A stretch of DNA of 59,758 nt from an uncultured Lachnospiraceae bacterium (GTDB lineage: Bacteria > Bacillota > Clostridia > Lachnospirales > Lachnospiraceae), in NCBI GenBank assembly GCA_948470905.1, contig CAOKQK010000009.1, forward strand, positions 1 to 59,758. Direction: 5' to 3'. Numbering within the stretch: position 1 is the first letter of the stretch; each line of letters begins with the position of its first letter. This document shows, piece by piece, positions 27,171-34,940 of this stretch. The notes under the pieces were generated by a model. That model searched no databases. It had not been told where the DNA came from and saw nothing but the letters and a program-made list of their open reading frames with translations. The position numbers and the translations under genes were made by a program.

Positions 27171-28295
27171 CTACGCACCTCCCGTCTCCAAACCCAGATT
27201 CCTCTCAAATATTTTCCTGTAATCCAAACTCCTCCTTTCTTCATTCCATTCCCCGCATTCAAAAATCTCCTTGACCCGGTAATGCTCCATGAACACCAGC
27301 GTCTTAAAGCAGTCCATCATCTTCATCAGCTCATCTCTGGAATAACGGCTCTCATACATGGCATAGTCCACCAGCTTGTCAGGCGCCCTGTCCGCAGACG
27401 GCGCGTGGATGGTCGCTGCACAGATCTGCCCTGTGTATGCCGCGTTCAAAAGATACAATGCCTCCGCGCCCTTGACCTCCCCGATGATAAAGAAATCCAC
27501 ATCCATGGTCAGTCCGGCAATACTGATCTGCTCCAGGTCATAGTTCACCTTCTGTTCACCTGTACCCGGCAAAGAATGCAGGAACATCATATCCGGGTGG
27601 GACATGGTCGTCAGCTCATCCGCCTGCTGCGTCACCAGCACCGCCATATCATCCGGCAGAGTCTCTTTCAGAGCGTTGAGCAGCGTGGTCTTCCCAGAGG
27701 AATTGCCGCCGCAGATAAGGGTAGATCCCTGCCTGAAACGACAGACCAAAAGCTCCGCCGTCTCCCTGTCCAGCATACCCTGCCCGATCAGTTCGTTTAT
27801 CCGCGGAAAGGTCTTTGGCACCTTCCGGATACAGAGATATGGCTCACTATAGGTATTTACTAACGGCATGGAAAGCGTAAAACGAAGAATAAAGTTTGGA
27901 TGACTTTCATTGTCCGTGAATCTTTGGATCGCATTTAGATTTGAAATGTTGACCTGATTTCTTGTAGCAATATAATCGATGAACTGCCTATACTCCCTGG
28001 GCGAGGCAAATGCAACCTGCGCTGCCATCCGCCGCCCTTTTTTCTTGATGCGGATATTGTCATAGCCCACCACGCGGATATCGGAAACATCCCTGTCGTC
28101 GATGAGCACGGAAAGCCTGGAATAGCCGAAAATATACTGTTCAAACTGTTCCAAAAGCCGCTCACGGCGCTGCCCGTCCAGATGGTAATAAGCAGTCACG
28201 TGCCGCGCTGCCTCCTCCAGGAACCCTTCCCTGGAGATCTGCCCCTTCTTCATCTGCATAAGCGACTGCTGTTTCCCTGTGGTATAATCCTCCAC
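27171..28295 (-). CDS. tadA: Tad pilus assembly ATPase TadA/CpaF, unusual start
   Basis: Secretion ATPase that powers Flp pilus assembly. Walker A CGGNSSGKTTLLN (about residue 193), the Asp box and Walker B IAGLTMDVDFFIIGEVKGAEA, and the His box CAATIHAPSA are all present. The frame is open from 28356, but the only standard starts are GTG 28295 (no ribosome binding site) or later. The upstream AGGAGGG is followed by ATG 28351 in another frame. In-frame ATT at about 28342 stands 9 bp from AGGAGG and would add about 16 residues (KTEYGSAEEELLQKL). So either a rare start is used or one base is missing. No TadZ/CpaE gene is seen. Confidence 0.82.
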   Translation of the reverse strand: MEDYTTGKQQSLMQMKKGQISREGFLEEAARHVTAYYHLDGQRRERLLEQFEQYIFGYSRLSVLIDDRDVSDIRVVGYDNIRIKKKGRRMAAQVAFASPREYRQFIDYIATRNQVNISNLNAIQRFTDNESHPNFILRFTLSMPLVNTYSEPYLCIRKVPKTFPRINELIGQGMLDRETAELLVCRFRQGSTLICGGNSSGKTTLLNALKETLPDDMAVLVTQQADELTTMSHPDMMFLHSLPGTGEQKVNYDLEQISIAGLTMDVDFFIIGEVKGAEALYLLNAAYTGQICAATIHAPSADRAPDKLVDYAMYESRYSRDELMKMMDCFKTLVFMEHYRVKEIFECGEWNEERRSLDYRKIFERNLGLETGGA

Positions 28296-28364
28296 CAGCT
28301 TCTGCAGCAGTTCTTCCTCCGCAGAACCATATTCAGTTTTAATTTCTTCATCCCTCCTCTATTC

Positions 28365-28384
28365 AATTGCCGTCTGCGGCAATT
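28365..28384. repeat. Palindrome shared with 55784-55803
   Basis: AATTGCCGTCTGCGGCAATT forms a near-perfect hairpin. The same 20-mer with one change (T to C) occurs at about 55784-55803, in both places followed by TGT.CC. Confidence 0.7.
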
Positions 28385-28518
28385 TGTTCCAGCCTGCGGA
28401 AACCTGTCCCGACCTGCGGGAGCTTATTTCGCCCTCTGCACCTTTATGTCCCTTTGGCGGGAAAAATTTCCCATATGCAGAAAACACATATGCAACCTTC
28501 TTCCAGGACGTATCGTCC

Positions 28519-28585
28519 TTAGGCGCTTGACAACGAAATCTTGCGCAAAACTGCAAAATTTCGGTTCCGGCTTGTCTGGGTCAGG
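28519..28585 (+). repeat. 67-bp dispersed repeat, copy X2 (tad leader)
   Basis: Plus-strand copy of the element at 26165-26231, in opposite orientation; about 82 percent identical. Confidence 0.8.
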
Positions 28586-28721
28586 CTGTTTACCCTGCTG
28601 CCGCAAAACTGCAGTTCTCATAAAACATTGGATACCGACCGATTCCGGCCTGATGAAAACACTGATAATACTATTGATAAAACAGATACTTAGCCGTCGA
28701 CGAATTTTACTAAGTAGTGAT

Positions 28722-28750
28722 ATCATATACCCGTTAGGGAATAATGTCAA
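28722..28750 (-). promoter_or_regulatory. Promoter of the tad operon
   Basis: Minus-strand TTGACA (28745-28750), exactly 17 bp, TATGAT (28722-28727). Just downstream is the imperfect palindrome CACTACTTAGTA (28709-28720), which could be an operator over the start site. Confidence 0.75.
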
Positions 28751-28794
28751 GACCTAAAAATTTTTTTAGGATATTTTTATAAAGGGGGATAATA

Positions 28795-28959
28795 ATTGTA
28801 TTAGCTAAAGATAAGAATTTTACAAATTCAGCACAATTGGAGAAAGAATTGTCTATCTAATTATACCGTTCCTTAACGCCCGAAGACAAAATACGGATTG
28901 AAGAACGGATTTTGACTCTTCATGAGCTCCATGATATGCAAAACGATGGGGACAAATAA
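28795..28959 (+). pseudogene. Decayed small gene of about 53 codons
   Basis: Reading from ATT at 28795 (after AAAGGGGGATAAT) gives VLAKDKNFTNSAQLEKELSI, a TAA at 28858, then LYRSLTPEDKIRIEERIL and a stop at 28957. The charged helical content on both sides of the stop, the good ribosome binding site and the terminator that follows suggest a small gene that lost its ATG and gained a stop. Family unknown; small helical proteins of this kind occur in integrative elements. Weak evidence. Confidence 0.35.
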
Positions 28960-28992
28960 ACTTTCCAATAATCAATGGACGGTTTTTGTCCC
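28944..28992 (+). terminator. Terminator after the decayed small gene
   Basis: ATGGGGACAAA ... TTTGTCCCCAT stem followed by ATTTTTC on the plus strand. It may work in both directions, since the DUF4143 ATPase gene ends at 29010 on the minus strand. Confidence 0.65.
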
Positions 28993-29009
28993 CATATTTT
29001 TCAAAAAGA

Positions 29010-30209
29010 TCAGTACTCCTCCCGCAGCAGGAAATCCGCCAGATGCATGATCTTTATACCGTTAATATTGCCTGTTGCAAGCTCGTCAAGGGTGACGATG
29101 TATTTTGGATAATGATCCCTGATCTCCAGCAGATTTGCCGTCTCGCGGTCGGATTCCTCGGGAATGCTGCGGCATACCTGCACATAGATACGCTCGTCAC
29201 GGCGCACTGCCACAAAGTCGATTTCTTTTGTTTCATTCTTGCCGATATAGACCTCATAGCCCTTCCTGCGGAGTTCAAAGTAGACAATGTTTTCCAGCAT
29301 GGCTGCCAGGGCTGCGGGGTGAAATCCCATCATGCAGTATTTGAGAGACGCATCGGCAAGATAAAACTTCTCCTGCGTTTTCAGCACGGATTTTCCCTGC
29401 AGGTCATATCGTCTGCATCGGTAGATCACAAAAGCTTTTTCCAGCCATTCCAGATAATTATAAACGGCTTCCACAGAAAGGGAACGCCCCTGGCTTTTCA
29501 CAAATTTTACGATAGCGTTAGCGGAAAAAGTCTTGCCCACATTTTCCACCACGTACCGCACCACACGATTGAACAGGTCAAAATTAGCGATATTGTGCCG
29601 CCTTACGATATCGCCCGTGATTACCGAATGATAAATTCCTTCCACAATCTGATATGCCGCTCCTTCATCGAAGCCGCCCAGCGCAACGATAGGAAACCCT
29701 CCCAGCCTGATATACTCATTCAAGAGCTCCGCAGTCGAACATCCATTCTGTTTCCTGAACTCCATATATTCCGCAAAAGAAAGGGTAAATACAGGGATTG
29801 AAATATACCGTCCTGTCAGGTAGGTGGATATTTCTCCTGACATCAACCTGGAATTTGAACCGGTTACATATATATCTGTATCATAATTTTCCAGCAGGCT
29901 GTTGACAGCTTTTTCCCATCCGGCTACCTCCTGTATCTCATCAAGCAAAAGGTAATAGTGCCCGCCATTCATCATTTTGTCTTTTATTCCATTGTACATA
30001 TCTTTTTCAGTCATATCATCGTCAAAATCTTCTGATGTATAGCGCATGCTGATAATATGGTCTGCATCCACGCCGCTTTTCAGCAAATCCTCCCTCAGCA
30101 TTTCCAAAATCGTAGATTTACCACAGCGCCGGATACCTGCCAATATTTTCACCAAAGGTATGTCACGGTAAATTCTCAGTACATTCATATAATGAGTTCT
30201 AATGATCAT
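29010..30209 (-). CDS. AAA-family ATPase with DUF4143 domain
   Basis: A 399-residue protein: an N-terminal AAA_14 domain with Walker A GIRRCGKSTIL (about 27), Walker B YYLLLDEIQE and sensor-like VTGSNSRLM, then a winged-helix and a DUF4143 C-terminal part (LADASLKYCMMGF, LENIVYFELRRKGYEVYIGK, ETKEIDFVA), which has a PD-(D/E)XK-like layout. The family is very common in gut Firmicutes and Bacteroidetes, often next to mobile DNA; its cellular role is not known. ATG 30209 follows GGGAGATTGTC. It stands alone between a decayed gene and a dispersed repeat. Confidence 0.88.
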   Translation of the reverse strand: MIIRTHYMNVLRIYRDIPLVKILAGIRRCGKSTILEMLREDLLKSGVDADHIISMRYTSEDFDDDMTEKDMYNGIKDKMMNGGHYYLLLDEIQEVAGWEKAVNSLLENYDTDIYVTGSNSRLMSGEISTYLTGRYISIPVFTLSFAEYMEFRKQNGCSTAELLNEYIRLGGFPIVALGGFDEGAAYQIVEGIYHSVITGDIVRRHNIANFDLFNRVVRYVVENVGKTFSANAIVKFVKSQGRSLSVEAVYNYLEWLEKAFVIYRCRRYDLQGKSVLKTQEKFYLADASLKYCMMGFHPAALAAMLENIVYFELRRKGYEVYIGKNETKEIDFVAVRRDERIYVQVCRSIPEESDRETANLLEIRDHYPKYIVTLDELATGNINGIKIMHLADFLLREEY

Positions 30210-30390
30210 GACAATCTCCCTTTTGTTTTTATTTTTATCAGTATAGCAGAAAAACTTTCAGTTTACCAATAGTTTTTTCTATATTTTCACAAAAAATCTA
30301 CCTATGCAATTGCTGACCTGACAGACCGTCTGCATTGCGGCCCAAAACCCCGGGGCAAACAATGAAACATCAAGCCCGCAGCTCTGCAGA

Positions 30391-30442
30391 GCGCAATGCG
30401 TCCATAAGACATTATGGTATATGACACTCGCGGCACGCAACG
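30391..30442. repeat. Dispersed hairpin repeat, copy B
   Basis: AATGCG then CCATA (30402) / TATGG (30413), then TATATGACACTCGCGGCACGCA. Partner of copy A at 7846. The inner stem is invariant and the outer TGCG/CGCA pairing differs in sequence from copy A. Confidence 0.65.
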
Positions 30443-30474
30443 TGGTATCAGCCGCACAGGCAGAAAATTTATAG

Positions 30475-30503
30475 TTGTAGTTTTCCAGATTTAGTGGTAT
30501 ACT
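30475..30503 (+). promoter_or_regulatory. Promoter of the 38-residue membrane peptide gene
   Basis: TTGTAG (30475-30480), 17-bp spacer, TATACT (30498-30503), 35 bp before the ATG. Confidence 0.7.
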
Positions 30504-30538
30504 TTTCTTATCTTATAAAGTGTACAGGAGGTCTGATC

Positions 30539-30655
30539 ATGTTTGTCTTATTAGCAGGCGGTTTTCTGATAATTGTTTTCGCAGTCATCGTGTCTGTGGT
30601 TTCCAGTGTGGCGGCGGCTGTGGCAGCGGACTCCGATGAATCCGCAGAAGATTAA
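30539..30655 (+). CDS. Small hydrophobic membrane peptide, 38 residues
   Basis: Starts MFVLLAGGFLIIVFAVIVS, a single transmembrane helix, followed by VVSSVAAAVA and an acidic end (DSDESAED). AGGAGG stands seven bases before ATG 30539, there is a good promoter upstream, and a terminator begins 2 bp after the stop. That complete unit makes it a likely real gene although it is very short. I do not recognise a family. The hydrophobic helix with an acidic tail would fit a regulator of a membrane protein or a type I toxin-like peptide, but no antisense RNA is evident. Confidence 0.65.
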   Translation: MFVLLAGGFLIIVFAVIVSVVSSVAAAVAADSDESAED

Positions 30656-30656
30656 A

Positions 30657-30690
30657 ACGACCGGATTTTTATTTCCGGTCGTCTGTCGTA
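30657..30690 (+). terminator. Terminator after the 38-residue gene
   Basis: CGACCGGA / TCCGGTCG stem with an AT-rich loop (TTTTTATT). The tail is short, so it may also end the serine hydrolase transcript on the other strand (that gene stops at 30700). Confidence 0.55.
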
Positions 30691-30699
30691 ATTCCTGAT

Positions 30700-31869
30700 T
30701 CAGTTTTCAAGGGATCCATAGACTGCCATGCGCAGTTTTCTTACAGTGGACAGCACATCTGCGCCGCAGCGCTGTACAAAGTACAGTATGACCAGGTCTT
30801 CATGAGGATCCATGGTCACATAATTGCCCGTCCAGCCGTCCCAGCCGTATTCTCCGGGGGATGCGATCGTTCCTGCCGTCCCCTGGTCTGTCAGCACTCT
30901 CATCAGGCAGCCATAGCCATAACCTTTGGCGCTGTCCCAGTCGAGGCTCTGCCTCTGTTTTTCACTCAGCCGGTTCTGCCCCATGAATTCCACGGTTCTG
31001 CGTCCCAGGATATGTTTTCCCTTATAGCTGCCTCCGTGGACCATCATGGAAGCGAAATGACTGTAATCGTCCAGCGTGGACACCAATCCGGCGCCGCCGG
31101 ACTCAAAAGCTACGTCTTCTCCAAAGTATTCCCCCAGGTGGCTGTCCGTGTGGGGCACAAAGCTGCCGTCCTCCAGCACGTCATAATACTGCGCAAGACG
31201 CCCCTGCTTTTGCCCGGGGACAAAGAAACCGGTATCCTCCATCTCAAGGGGAGCAAAAATTTCCTTTTTTAAGAATTCTCCGAAGGTCATGCCTGACACC
31301 GCTTCTATGATTCCGCCCAGCACATCCGCCGAAAAGCCGTAAAGCCATCTCTCCCCCGGCTGAAAGCAAAGAGGTACGGAAGCAATGCCCCTCATGTATT
31401 CCCGGGTGTCCACCCGCTCTCCCGCCCGTCTGCGGCGCACAAATTCCTCCACCACCGCCTTCATCCTCCTGCCGGGTTCGTGGGCTTCGTCGGGATAGGT
31501 GATGCCGGAAGTCATGTTGAGCAGGTCGTAGACCGTGTTCCGGCGTTTGGCCGGAACCTCTGTCCCGTTCCTCCACACCTTCTGTCCGTGGAAGCAGGAC
31601 AGATACTTTGACACAGGATCCCACAGATCCAGCTCACCCCGCTGGGCAAGGATCATGACCGCGGCGGCGGTGACAGGCTTCGTCATGGAATACAGGCGTA
31701 TGATGGTATCACGCCCCATGGGAATCCCCCGCTCTGCGTCCGCCTGCCCGAAAGCGCCGTGATAAATCTCCTGGCCTCTGTGGATCACCAGCGCGCTGGC
31801 TCCTTTCACATTTCCTTCCGTGACCTCTTTCCGTACAAGTTTATCCATTGTTGCCTTGAAATCGTACAT
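30700..31869 (-). CDS. Serine hydrolase, class C beta-lactamase/esterase family
   Basis: A 389-residue PBP-like hydrolase without a signal peptide, so probably cytoplasmic. The catalytic SxxK is SMTK in IIRLYSMTKPVTAAAVM (about residue 66), followed by LLNMTSGI, the YGFS segment standing where YxN is found (as in EstB-type esterases), and HGG near residue 280. It is likely an esterase or a D-amino-peptidase-like enzyme rather than an antibiotic-resistance enzyme. ATG 31869 follows GGAAGGGC; the frame extends to 31953, but that part is built from 21-bp repeats. Not clearly tied to the neighbouring pectin genes. Confidence 0.82.
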   Translation of the reverse strand: MYDFKATMDKLVRKEVTEGNVKGASALVIHRGQEIYHGAFGQADAERGIPMGRDTIIRLYSMTKPVTAAAVMILAQRGELDLWDPVSKYLSCFHGQKVWRNGTEVPAKRRNTVYDLLNMTSGITYPDEAHEPGRRMKAVVEEFVRRRRAGERVDTREYMRGIASVPLCFQPGERWLYGFSADVLGGIIEAVSGMTFGEFLKKEIFAPLEMEDTGFFVPGQKQGRLAQYYDVLEDGSFVPHTDSHLGEYFGEDVAFESGGAGLVSTLDDYSHFASMMVHGGSYKGKHILGRRTVEFMGQNRLSEKQRQSLDWDSAKGYGYGCLMRVLTDQGTAGTIASPGEYGWDGWTGNYVTMDPHEDLVILYFVQRCGADVLSTVRKLRMAVYGSLEN

Positions 31870-31899
31870 TTGTATCTGCCCTTCCCAATATGATTTTAT

Positions 31900-32015
31900 G
31901 TTGTCTATGACGCTTTTGGTGTTGTCTGTTATGTTTTCGGCGTTGTCTGTCATGCTTTTGGCGTCGTCTGTTATGCTTTTGGCATTTTCTGTTATACTTA
32001 TAGTGTTGTCTGTTC
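31900..32015 (-). repeat. 21-bp minisatellite upstream of the serine hydrolase (5.5 units)
   Basis: Units start at 31900, 31921, 31942, 31963, 31984 and 32005 (plus-strand unit GTTGTCTGTTATGCTTTTGG plus C). Read in the hydrolase frame, they encode ITDNAKSM-like heptads. They lie in the presumed 5' untranslated region. Confidence 0.88.
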
Positions 32016-32100
32016 ACTACCAGTTCAGACAGCCCCTTCCGGAAAATGATAGATCCATCTCAAGGGTGATTATAATCATCCTGCAATTATTGCGACACGC

Positions 32101-32261
32101 TTAGGAGCTGTCAAGAAATAACTTTTAATTTGGCGCAGGATAAATCCGCATAGGCAAGGAGGAAGAAGGAGGCGTACCGGGGTACGCTGACTGATAACGA
32201 CGCAGTTCTATGTGGATTTAGACAAGTCAAATTGAAAGATTATTTATTGACAGATCCTTAT
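32101..32261. mobile_element. MITE-like element with imperfect terminal inverted repeats
   Basis: Left end TTAGGAGCTGTCAAGAAATA and on to 32132; right end 32227-32261 is its inverted copy (GGATCTGTCAATAAATAATC on the minus strand). Inside lies a second inverted pair AAATCCGCATAG / CTATGTGGATTTA and the perfect palindrome GCGTACCGGGGTACGC (32172-32187). No coding capacity. The element folds into one long hairpin, as expected for a non-autonomous transposon or a REP-type element. No clear target duplication. Confidence 0.7.
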
Positions 32262-32367
32262 TATGTCTTCTGCATTCTCTGCTTATAATTTTACATGCTC
32301 ATTTTGCGTCAGAGGCTGTCGCTAAATGGCTTTCCAGCCGGTACGGCATTTTTCATGTATTTATGGC

Positions 32368-34524
32368 TCACTCCGCCTTCACGTCCTTACTCAGGAGCAC
32401 GGAAAGATTCGCAGGCTGATTGTATGCGGTATTCTGCCATGCCACGCCCTCTCTGTATGCCCTGTCCTCCAGCATGCAGGTTATCACATGCTCCGTGGGG
32501 ATGTCCGTGGAATAAAGGCGTATCCTGCCGGCATCCTCACTGCTGCGGACAATAAACTCCTCACGCCAGTCCCCGCAGATATCCGCTACCAGACCGGCAT
32601 TTCCCTTTGTTCCATTGTTTAAGGCAGTGCCGTCCGCCTGCAGCAGCACATTGGTCTTCAGATTCTCCCAGTCCCACTTCTGCACCTGGGGAACATTTGC
32701 TTCACTGTTATTATAATCAAACAACTCCATCAAAAGGTCTCCGTCCCAGAAGATGGAGAAATTCATGCTGGGGCGTGCGCTGGGATAAATAATATTGCCC
32801 TGACAGTCGAAAGTCGCGTCGTTGGCAGCCCCCCATGCCTCTGCGCCCGGGTAGCGCGGGTCGATATCCGCCGCCATACCGCGCCCGGTATCCTTGGAAT
32901 TCTTATAATGCCACAGGATTTCCCCCGTCTCTGCATCGTGCATTTCTATGGCTCCCGGAGCCTCATGCACCTGGAGGACTTCAAGCCTGCCGTCACCGTT
33001 CCAGTCACTGACATGCATGGCGTCGCCGTGTCCCAGCCTGGTGGCATACATGGGCGTACCGTCATGATCCATGGTCAGCGAGCCGTAGATGATCTCGTCA
33101 TAACCGTCGCCGTCCACGTCGTTTACGGACAGGCCGTGGTTGCCCTGCCCTGCATAGTGGGAGCCGGCGGCAGCGTCAAAATACCACTTCATCTGCAGCC
33201 TGCCGTCCGCCAGCTTCCATGCGGTCAGCGCCGTCCTGCCGTAATAGCCCCTGGCAAAGATGGCGCATGCCGTGCCGTCGTCCACATAGGCGGTCGCCGC
33301 CAGGAACCTGTCCGCGCGGTTTGCATTGCTGTCACCCCAGCTGCTGACGCTGTATGTACCCTTTTCCTCGCTTATGATCTCACCCCTGGCAGGAATGTAA
33401 TCCACGGTGTCAATGATCTCTCCGGTGTCGCCCCTGAATGCCGTCAGATATTCGCGCCCTTTAAGTATGCGTCCCGACGAACCCTGATCCCGGTAATCAT
33501 ACTCCTGGTTCTTGGGATGCTGGGAAATGTCAAGGGACGCCATGCTGACTGCCCCCACATGCCCTGTCTCCTTTAAGCTGCTGTCGTAGGTGGTAGTGCC
33601 GTCCGCTGTCTTGCAGATGAGCTCCGCCCTGCCGTCCCCGTCGTAATCCCACACCTGAAACTGGGTATAATGTGCGCCGGAGCGGATATTCAGCCCTAAG
33701 TCTATACGCCACATGAGCTCTGCCCTGCCGGTGGCAATATCAATATCATAGGCATCCAGTATGGTAGTGCCCGTATAACCATTCTGAGAATTGTCCTTGG
33801 AATTATCAGGATACCACTTTACGATCAGCTCCAGCTGGCCATCTCCGTCCAAATCGCCCACCGACATGTCATTGGCGGTATAATTTGCCTTTGCCTTATC
33901 GGGCATGACCTGCGTCTCCGGCACCTTCAGGGCAAACTCCTGATATCCGGCATTCCAGGCTGTGGTACTCTCCCCATTTACAGAAATGCCCTCACTTGCC
34001 TTCAGCGTATAGGTATCTCCGGCCTTGCCCTCTTTGTCCATATAATTCGTCAGGGAACCGGTGTAAATCTCCCTGTCGTTTCTGGAGAGAGTGAATGTAA
34101 TCTTGTCGGAATCCGCCTCATAGCTCCTCCAGCTGACAAACACACCATCCGCCGCCTTCACTGCCACCATCGCCCTGTCCGAATAGCTCTCCGCAGGCGC
34201 ATATTTCCCTGTCGGTACATTCTCACCGTAGATCGTCTCCGACGGGTCAGGGGTTGCCTCCGGTGTCGGCTCCGGCGTCGGTTCCGCAGGCACCGCCGTG
34301 GCTGTCACCTCCGGCGCAGATGTATTTTCAGGAACAGAACCGCTATCCGGCTCCCCGTCCTCCTTCCCGCCGCATGCCGCCATGCCCAGGACCATACATA
34401 CCGCAATCGCCGACGTCATCGCCCTGATTCCGGCGGGACAGCGCCTGTGATTTCCTCTGCCGCGGCCCAGATCCCGTCCCCCGCTTCCTTTTTGTCCTTT
34501 ATTCCAGATTTTACTCCATCCCAT
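32368..34524 (-). CDS. Rhamnogalacturonan lyase, polysaccharide lyase family 11, lipoprotein
   Basis: Cuts the rhamnogalacturonan I backbone outside the cell by beta-elimination (YesW/YesX type). After a long basic N-terminus comes a lipobox (VLGMAAC, Cys about residue 51), a Pro/Thr/Glu-rich linker (EPTPEPTPEATPDPS) and a PL11 domain of about 600 residues. Its beta-propeller holds calcium-site loops GDLDGDGQLE, DYDGDGRAE, DVDGDGYDE and DWNGDGRLE. ATG 34524 is 14 bp from AAAGGAG; ATG 34419 (MTSAIAVCMVLGMAAC) is an attractive alternative start. It has its own promoter at 34664-34692. It would make unsaturated oligosaccharides for the importer and the GH105 enzymes upstream. Confidence 0.93.
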   Translation of the reverse strand: MGWSKIWNKGQKGSGGRDLGRGRGNHRRCPAGIRAMTSAIAVCMVLGMAACGGKEDGEPDSGSVPENTSAPEVTATAVPAEPTPEPTPEATPDPSETIYGENVPTGKYAPAESYSDRAMVAVKAADGVFVSWRSYEADSDKITFTLSRNDREIYTGSLTNYMDKEGKAGDTYTLKASEGISVNGESTTAWNAGYQEFALKVPETQVMPDKAKANYTANDMSVGDLDGDGQLELIVKWYPDNSKDNSQNGYTGTTILDAYDIDIATGRAELMWRIDLGLNIRSGAHYTQFQVWDYDGDGRAELICKTADGTTTYDSSLKETGHVGAVSMASLDISQHPKNQEYDYRDQGSSGRILKGREYLTAFRGDTGEIIDTVDYIPARGEIISEEKGTYSVSSWGDSNANRADRFLAATAYVDDGTACAIFARGYYGRTALTAWKLADGRLQMKWYFDAAAGSHYAGQGNHGLSVNDVDGDGYDEIIYGSLTMDHDGTPMYATRLGHGDAMHVSDWNGDGRLEVLQVHEAPGAIEMHDAETGEILWHYKNSKDTGRGMAADIDPRYPGAEAWGAANDATFDCQGNIIYPSARPSMNFSIFWDGDLLMELFDYNNSEANVPQVQKWDWENLKTNVLLQADGTALNNGTKGNAGLVADICGDWREEFIVRSSEDAGRIRLYSTDIPTEHVITCMLEDRAYREGVAWQNTAYNQPANLSVLLSKDVKAE

Positions 34525-34940
34525 AAACTGTTTTCCATCTCCTTTTTAATCTGTCTATGACCTTTTCTTTAACAGTTCAGCGACCTGTCTAAAATGTTAC
34601 CATTTTCCCTGTCTGTGCAGGCTACCAGGCAGAAAAGCTCCCTCCAGTGCCTGCTGTAGTTTTATTTTATATGAATGCGGCTCAATTTGCAACCCAAATG
34701 AAACATACAGACAAGGATTTTGGCGCTGTCTTCGCAGGAGGGGCCGTCTGAGCTGTTGCCCGGCACTACAATTCACATACCGCCGGCAAGCGTGGTCCAG
34801 CCTGGCTGGACGCACCGCACAAAAAGCCACAGCCTCACCTTCCGGCGCTGCCATGGCTTTTGTTATTCCAGAGGGTCTAATCCCCCGTCAGCCTGCTGCG
34901 GGGCCTTTGATTTTATCTTTCTGTCCTGACAAAAGAAATG
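34525..34940 (-). other. Intergenic region upstream of the PL11 gene
   Basis: About 415 bp without a gene. It holds a GC-rich inverted repeat (GCCTGCTGCGGGGCC near 34900) that may end the GH28 transcript, the promoter of the lyase, and an extended -10-like TGGTAACAT (34590-34598). Confidence 0.5.
34664..34692 (-). promoter_or_regulatory. Promoter of the PL11 lyase gene
   Basis: Minus-strand TTGCAA (34687-34692), 17 bp, TAAAAT (34664-34669). About 140 bp before the lyase ATG. Confidence 0.6.

Larger units (their letters stand above)
28296..28721 (-). other. Long 5' leader of the tad operon
   Basis: About 360 nt between the predicted tad promoter and tadA. It contains the palindrome AATTGCCGTCTGCGGCAATT (28365-28384), a C/G-rich inverted-repeat zone (28386-28500) and dispersed repeat X2. 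No supported gene; the 108-residue minus frame here is not protein-like. Confidence 0.55.
30210..30538. other. Intergenic region with hairpin repeat and promoter
   Basis: No larger gene. It holds hairpin repeat copy B (30391-30442), the hairpin GCTCTGCAGAGC (30381-30392) and the promoter of the 38-residue gene at 30475-30503. Confidence 0.6.

Noticed and set aside
28424-28750. 108-residue minus-strand frame in the tad leader
   Set aside because: Starts inside the promoter, runs through repeat X2, and its composition is unlike a protein.
30700-31869. Antibiotic-resistance beta-lactamase
   Set aside because: Although in the class C/PBP-like family, it has no signal peptide and carries YGFS in place of YxN, so an esterase-like role is more likely.
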